DNA from: Thermoflexus sp040289485
GTDB lineage: Bacteria > Chloroflexota > Anaerolineae > Thermoflexales > Thermoflexaceae
Assembly: GCF_040289485.1 (NCBI RefSeq)
Contig: NZ_PSLG01000014.1
Location: forward strand, 1-44,333
Reading direction: 5' to 3'
Length of the DNA stretch: 44,333 bases
The notes under the pieces are model-generated. The model worked only from the letters and a program-made list of their open reading frames with translations. It did no database searches and was not told where the DNA came from. A program made the position numbers and the translations under genes. Positions 41,971-44,333 of the stretch are shown in pieces; positions within the stretch are counted from its first letter, which is position 1, and the number at the start of each line of letters is the position of its first letter.

Positions 41971-41999
41971 TTGACCGGAAGGCGGGGCGCGCGTATACT
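41971..41999 (+). promoter_or_regulatory. Sigma-70 promoter of the permuted binding-protein gene
   Basis: TTGACC (41971-41976) and TATACT (41994-41999) are 17 bases apart, so this gene has its own promoter rather than belonging to the mtnA transcript. Confidence 0.75.
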
Positions 42000-42051
42000 G
42001 AGGCCGCCCGTGGACCTCCGATGGAACCGGAAGCCGAAAGGAGGAGAAGCC

Positions 42052-43749
42052 ATGGCGTATAAAGGTTGGGTTCCGATCCGCTTCATGCTCCTGCTCGCCC
42101 TGGCGCTGGCCGCCTGCGCGCCCGGGGCCACGCCCACCCCGACGGCCACCGTTCCGCCCCCAAGCCCCACGCCGCCTCCCGCCACCCCCACGCCGGCCTT
42201 CCGGCCGATGAAGGTGGAGGCGCCCGATTGTAACTACGGTGGGGAGTTCAAGGCCATCGAGGCCGTCGACCAATACACAGTCCGCTTCACCCTCTGCCAC
42301 CCGGATCCCGCCTTCCCCTCCAAGGTGGCCTTCGCCGCCTTCGCCATCCAGGACAAGGACTACCTGGACGCGATGGGCGGCGACACCGTGAAGATGAGCG
42401 AGAAGCCCAACGGGACCGGGCCCTACAAGGTCAAGGAGTGGATCCGGGGCGACCGGATCATCTTCGAGGCCAACCCCAATTACTGGGGCGAGAAGGCCAA
42501 GGCCAAGACCCTGATCTTCCGTTGGTCCAAGGAGGCCGCGGCGCGCCTGTTGGAACTGCAGGCCGGCACCGTGGACGGCATCGACAACCCCAACCCGGAG
42601 GACTTCGCCGCCATCCAGAAGGATCCCAACCTCCGGCTCTACATCCGCCCGCCGCTGAACATCGCCTATCTGGGCCTGAACAACACCAAGCCGCCGCTGG
42701 ACAACGAAAAAGTCCGCCAGGCCATCGCCATGGCCATCGACCGCGAGCGGCTGGTGAAGAACTTCTACCCCGCCGGCTCGATGGTGGCCGAGCAGTTCGT
42801 CCCGCCCGCCCTCAAGCCGGGCTACACCGAGGGCTTGAAGTGGTATGACTATAACCCGGCGCAGGCCAAGAAGCTCCTGGCCGAGGCCGGCTACCCGAAC
42901 GGCTTCGACATCACCCTCTCCTACCGGGACGTGGTGCGCGGCTATCTCCCGCTCCCGGGCAAGGTGGCCCAGGACATCCAGGCCCAATTGGCCGAGGTCG
43001 GCATCCGGGTCAAGATCAACGTGATGGAGTCCGGGGCCTTCCTGGACTCGGTGGCGAAGGGCAACGAGGCGATGTATCTGCTGGGCTGGCTAGCCGATTA
43101 CCCCGACGCCACCAACTTCTATGACTACCACTTCGCCAACGAGGCCAACAAACAGTTCGGGAACCTCTTCCCCGACCTGGTGGAGGAGATCCGGGCGGCG
43201 GCCCGCCTGAGCGACCCCGTCGAGCGCCAGAAGCACTATGATAAGGTCAACGAGCTGATCAAGCGGCACGTCCCCATGGTCCCGCTGGCCCACGGCGTCT
43301 CCGCCGCCGCCTTCAAGGCCACGGTCCAGGGCGCCCACGCCAGCCCCCTCAACAACGAGCGCTTCTCGGTGATGAATCCCGGGAAGGATGAGTTGGTCTG
43401 GATGCAGAACGCAGAGCCCATCGCCCTGTGGTGCGCCGATGAGACCGACGGCGAGACCTTCCGGGCCTGCGTCCAGATCTACGAGCCGCTTCTGGACTAC
43501 AAGGTGGGCGGCGTGGAGGTGGTCCCCGCCCTGGCGGAGCGCTACGAGGCCAGCCCCGACCTCACCGTGTGGACCTTCTACCTCCGCAAGGGGGTGAAGT
43601 TCCACAACGGCGCCGAGCTGGATGCCAACGACGTGGTGGCTACCTTCAAGGCCCAGTGGGACGCTAAGGACCCCAACCACAAGGGCCGCACCGGGACCTT
43701 TGAGTATTTCAACGCCTTCTTCGGGGCCTTCCTGAACGCCCAGAAGTGA
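42052..43749 (+). CDS. Family 5 substrate-binding lipoprotein, circularly permuted
   Basis: The 565-residue lipoprotein (lipobox LALAAC, Cys22, then a Pro-Thr linker) belongs to the family 5 oligopeptide-class binding proteins. The order of segments is unusual. It begins with what is normally the middle: EAVDQYTVRFTL, NGTGPYKVKEW, NPNYWGEKAKA, LNNTKPPLDNEKVRQAIAMA and YNPAQAKKLLAEAGYP. Only after PLAHGVSAAAF, from residue about 444, comes the segment that normally opens the mature protein: MQNAEPIALWC, VPALAERYEASPD and YLRKGVKFHNGAELDANDV. It has its own promoter, AAAGGAGGAG ribosome site and terminator, so it is a complete unit. No permease or ATPase is adjacent. Confidence 0.92.
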   Translation: MAYKGWVPIRFMLLLALALAACAPGATPTPTATVPPPSPTPPPATPTPAFRPMKVEAPDCNYGGEFKAIEAVDQYTVRFTLCHPDPAFPSKVAFAAFAIQDKDYLDAMGGDTVKMSEKPNGTGPYKVKEWIRGDRIIFEANPNYWGEKAKAKTLIFRWSKEAAARLLELQAGTVDGIDNPNPEDFAAIQKDPNLRLYIRPPLNIAYLGLNNTKPPLDNEKVRQAIAMAIDRERLVKNFYPAGSMVAEQFVPPALKPGYTEGLKWYDYNPAQAKKLLAEAGYPNGFDITLSYRDVVRGYLPLPGKVAQDIQAQLAEVGIRVKINVMESGAFLDSVAKGNEAMYLLGWLADYPDATNFYDYHFANEANKQFGNLFPDLVEEIRAAARLSDPVERQKHYDKVNELIKRHVPMVPLAHGVSAAAFKATVQGAHASPLNNERFSVMNPGKDELVWMQNAEPIALWCADETDGETFRACVQIYEPLLDYKVGGVEVVPALAERYEASPDLTVWTFYLRKGVKFHNGAELDANDVVATFKAQWDAKDPNHKGRTGTFEYFNAFFGAFLNAQK

Positions 43750-43767
43750 AGCCACCCGGCCCGCTTG

Positions 43768-43798
43768 GGGGCCCGCCTTTTGGGCGGGCCCCTTTTTT
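43768..43798 (+). terminator. Rho-independent terminator
   Basis: A perfect ten-base-pair GC stem (43768-43777 with 43783-43792) closes a five-base loop and is followed by six T residues, 18 bases after the binding-protein stop. It lies between convergent genes. Confidence 0.92.
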
Positions 43799-43802
43799 CC
43801 AC

Positions 43803-44333
43803 CTATGGTGGGATCACCACCGTCACCTCGCAGGAGGCGGCCTCCCGAGCCGCCGTGTCCACCACCACCACCCGCAGCCGGTAGCGGCCGGGCTGCGCCA
43901 TGAACGGGCGCGGGTCGAAGGTCCACAGAGGGCCATGGCGCACCGGCTCCCGCACCACCTCCCCCAGGGTGCCCCACTGGTCTCCGGTGTAGGGCCCGTT
44001 GATTTCCACCTTATAAAACTGGAAGGCCGGGTGGGTGGCCGTGCCGAGCACGGTCACCGTCGAGGTGATCACCGCCCCCGGCAGGGGGGCTTCCAGTTGG
44101 GCGTTCGGATCCGGGCACCCCGCCCGGGCCGGGGTCGGAGAGGGGGAGGGAGCCGGGGAAGGGGAGGGGGACGGGGAAGGCGTGGACCCAGGGAGCCGCA
44201 ACGGGGGCGGAGATGGTGTGGGTGGCCACAGGGGGGAGGGGGTCGGCGAGGGACGGGCCGGCGCCGCGGGCGTGGGGGGGGGCGTGGGCGCCGGTCGGGG
44301 GACCAGGGGGCCCGGGCCGACCAGGAGCCAGAG
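43803..44333 (-). CDS. Secreted Pro-rich protein with Ig-like domain (partial)
   Basis: The C-terminal 176 residues of a larger protein are visible; the N-terminus lies beyond the window. Hydrophobic residues at the edge (LWLLVGPGPLV) are followed by a long Pro/Ser/Thr linker with PSPSPSP repeats, then a beta-sandwich-like domain: CPDPNAQLEAPLPGAVI, VTVLGTATHPAFQFYKVEI, WTFDPRPFMAQPGRYRL and a final ASCEVTVVIPP, with two cysteines that may pair. Such domains occur at the C-termini of envelope proteins in Chloroflexota. The full function cannot be judged from this part. It ends five bases from the shared terminator. Confidence 0.7.
   Translation of the reverse strand, partial: LWLLVGPGPLVPRPAPTPPPTPAAPARPSPTPSPLWPPTPSPPPLRLPGSTPSPSPSPSPAPSPSPTPARAGCPDPNAQLEAPLPGAVITSTVTVLGTATHPAFQFYKVEINGPYTGDQWGTLGEVVREPVRHGPLWTFDPRPFMAQPGRYRLRVVVVDTAAREAASCEVTVVIPP

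Noticed and set aside
1..44333. tRNA, rRNA, CRISPR arrays, insertion sequences or prophage genes
   Set aside because: I read the intergenic regions for cloverleaf signatures, regular repeats and terminal inverted repeats with transposase genes and found none. Weak or degenerate examples could be missed by eye.
43821..44333. Repeat array suggested by the Pro-Ser/Thr codons at the right edge
   Set aside because: The repetitive bases encode a Pro-rich linker of a secreted protein and are not an independent DNA repeat.

Overview
The window is GC-rich (clearly above 60% G+C by eye) and chromosomal in character: housekeeping genes, tightly packed operons with ATGA overlaps, and no rRNA, tRNA, CRISPR array or insertion sequence that I could find. 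Gene content and style fit a thermophilic member of Chloroflexota (Anaerolineae/Thermoflexus-like). The clues are lipoproteins with Pro-Thr-Pro linkers after the lipobox, several oligopeptide-class binding proteins, a PurS-PurS-PurL-PurQ fusion and a free-standing XPB/Ssl2 N-terminal-like protein. This assignment is inference, not a search result. A 131-base run of N (15767-15897) marks a scaffold gap inside purL.

Layout. 1-3464 (minus): comEC, cut by the window edge, then dnaA. 3465-3781: dnaA upstream region with five DnaA-box-like nonamers, a candidate oriC. 3782-4822 (plus): rfbB. 4823-5379: small, apparently frameshifted membrane-protein remnants. 5380-7497 (minus): DEAH-type helicase. 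7592-8758 (plus): AI-2E-type permease. 8775-18506 (minus): a seven-gene purine operon purL-purC-purE-purF-purD-purM-purN transcribed from a clear promoter at 18641-18669. 18821-28051 (plus): lacI regulator, oligopeptide-class ABC transporter (binding protein, two permeases, two ATPases), a hidden 81-residue membrane protein, a GH130 phosphorylase and a GH5-like glycosidase, probably a beta-mannooligosaccharide uptake and breakdown operon. 28048-30069: a decayed stretch with several single-base frameshifts and two tandem paralogues. 30066-32839 (minus): LysM lipoprotein and helicase-associated-domain protein. 32933-34887 (plus): DedA protein and glycosyltransferase. 34833-35600 (minus): two small membrane proteins. 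35724-41952 (plus): ABC permease, DHH/CBS/nucleotidyltransferase fusion, mtnA and a threonine-synthase-like enzyme. 42052-43749 (plus): a binding-protein lipoprotein. 43803-44333 (minus): C-terminal part of a Pro-rich secreted protein.

How the genes work together. The purine cluster covers most steps from PRPP to SAICAR. Its PurE resembles the animal-type class II enzyme, which explains why no purK is present. The lacI operon has a perfect-consensus promoter with a cre-like operator just downstream, so regulator, transporter and glycosidases are probably controlled together.

The two most unusual observations are at the right-hand end. The threonine-synthase-like enzyme (40330-41952) carries an intact response-regulator receiver domain at its C-terminus. 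The family 5 binding protein at 42052-43749 is circularly permuted: the segment that is normally N-terminal lies at its C-terminus, which can be seen by comparison with the normally ordered family 5 protein at 19993-21789.
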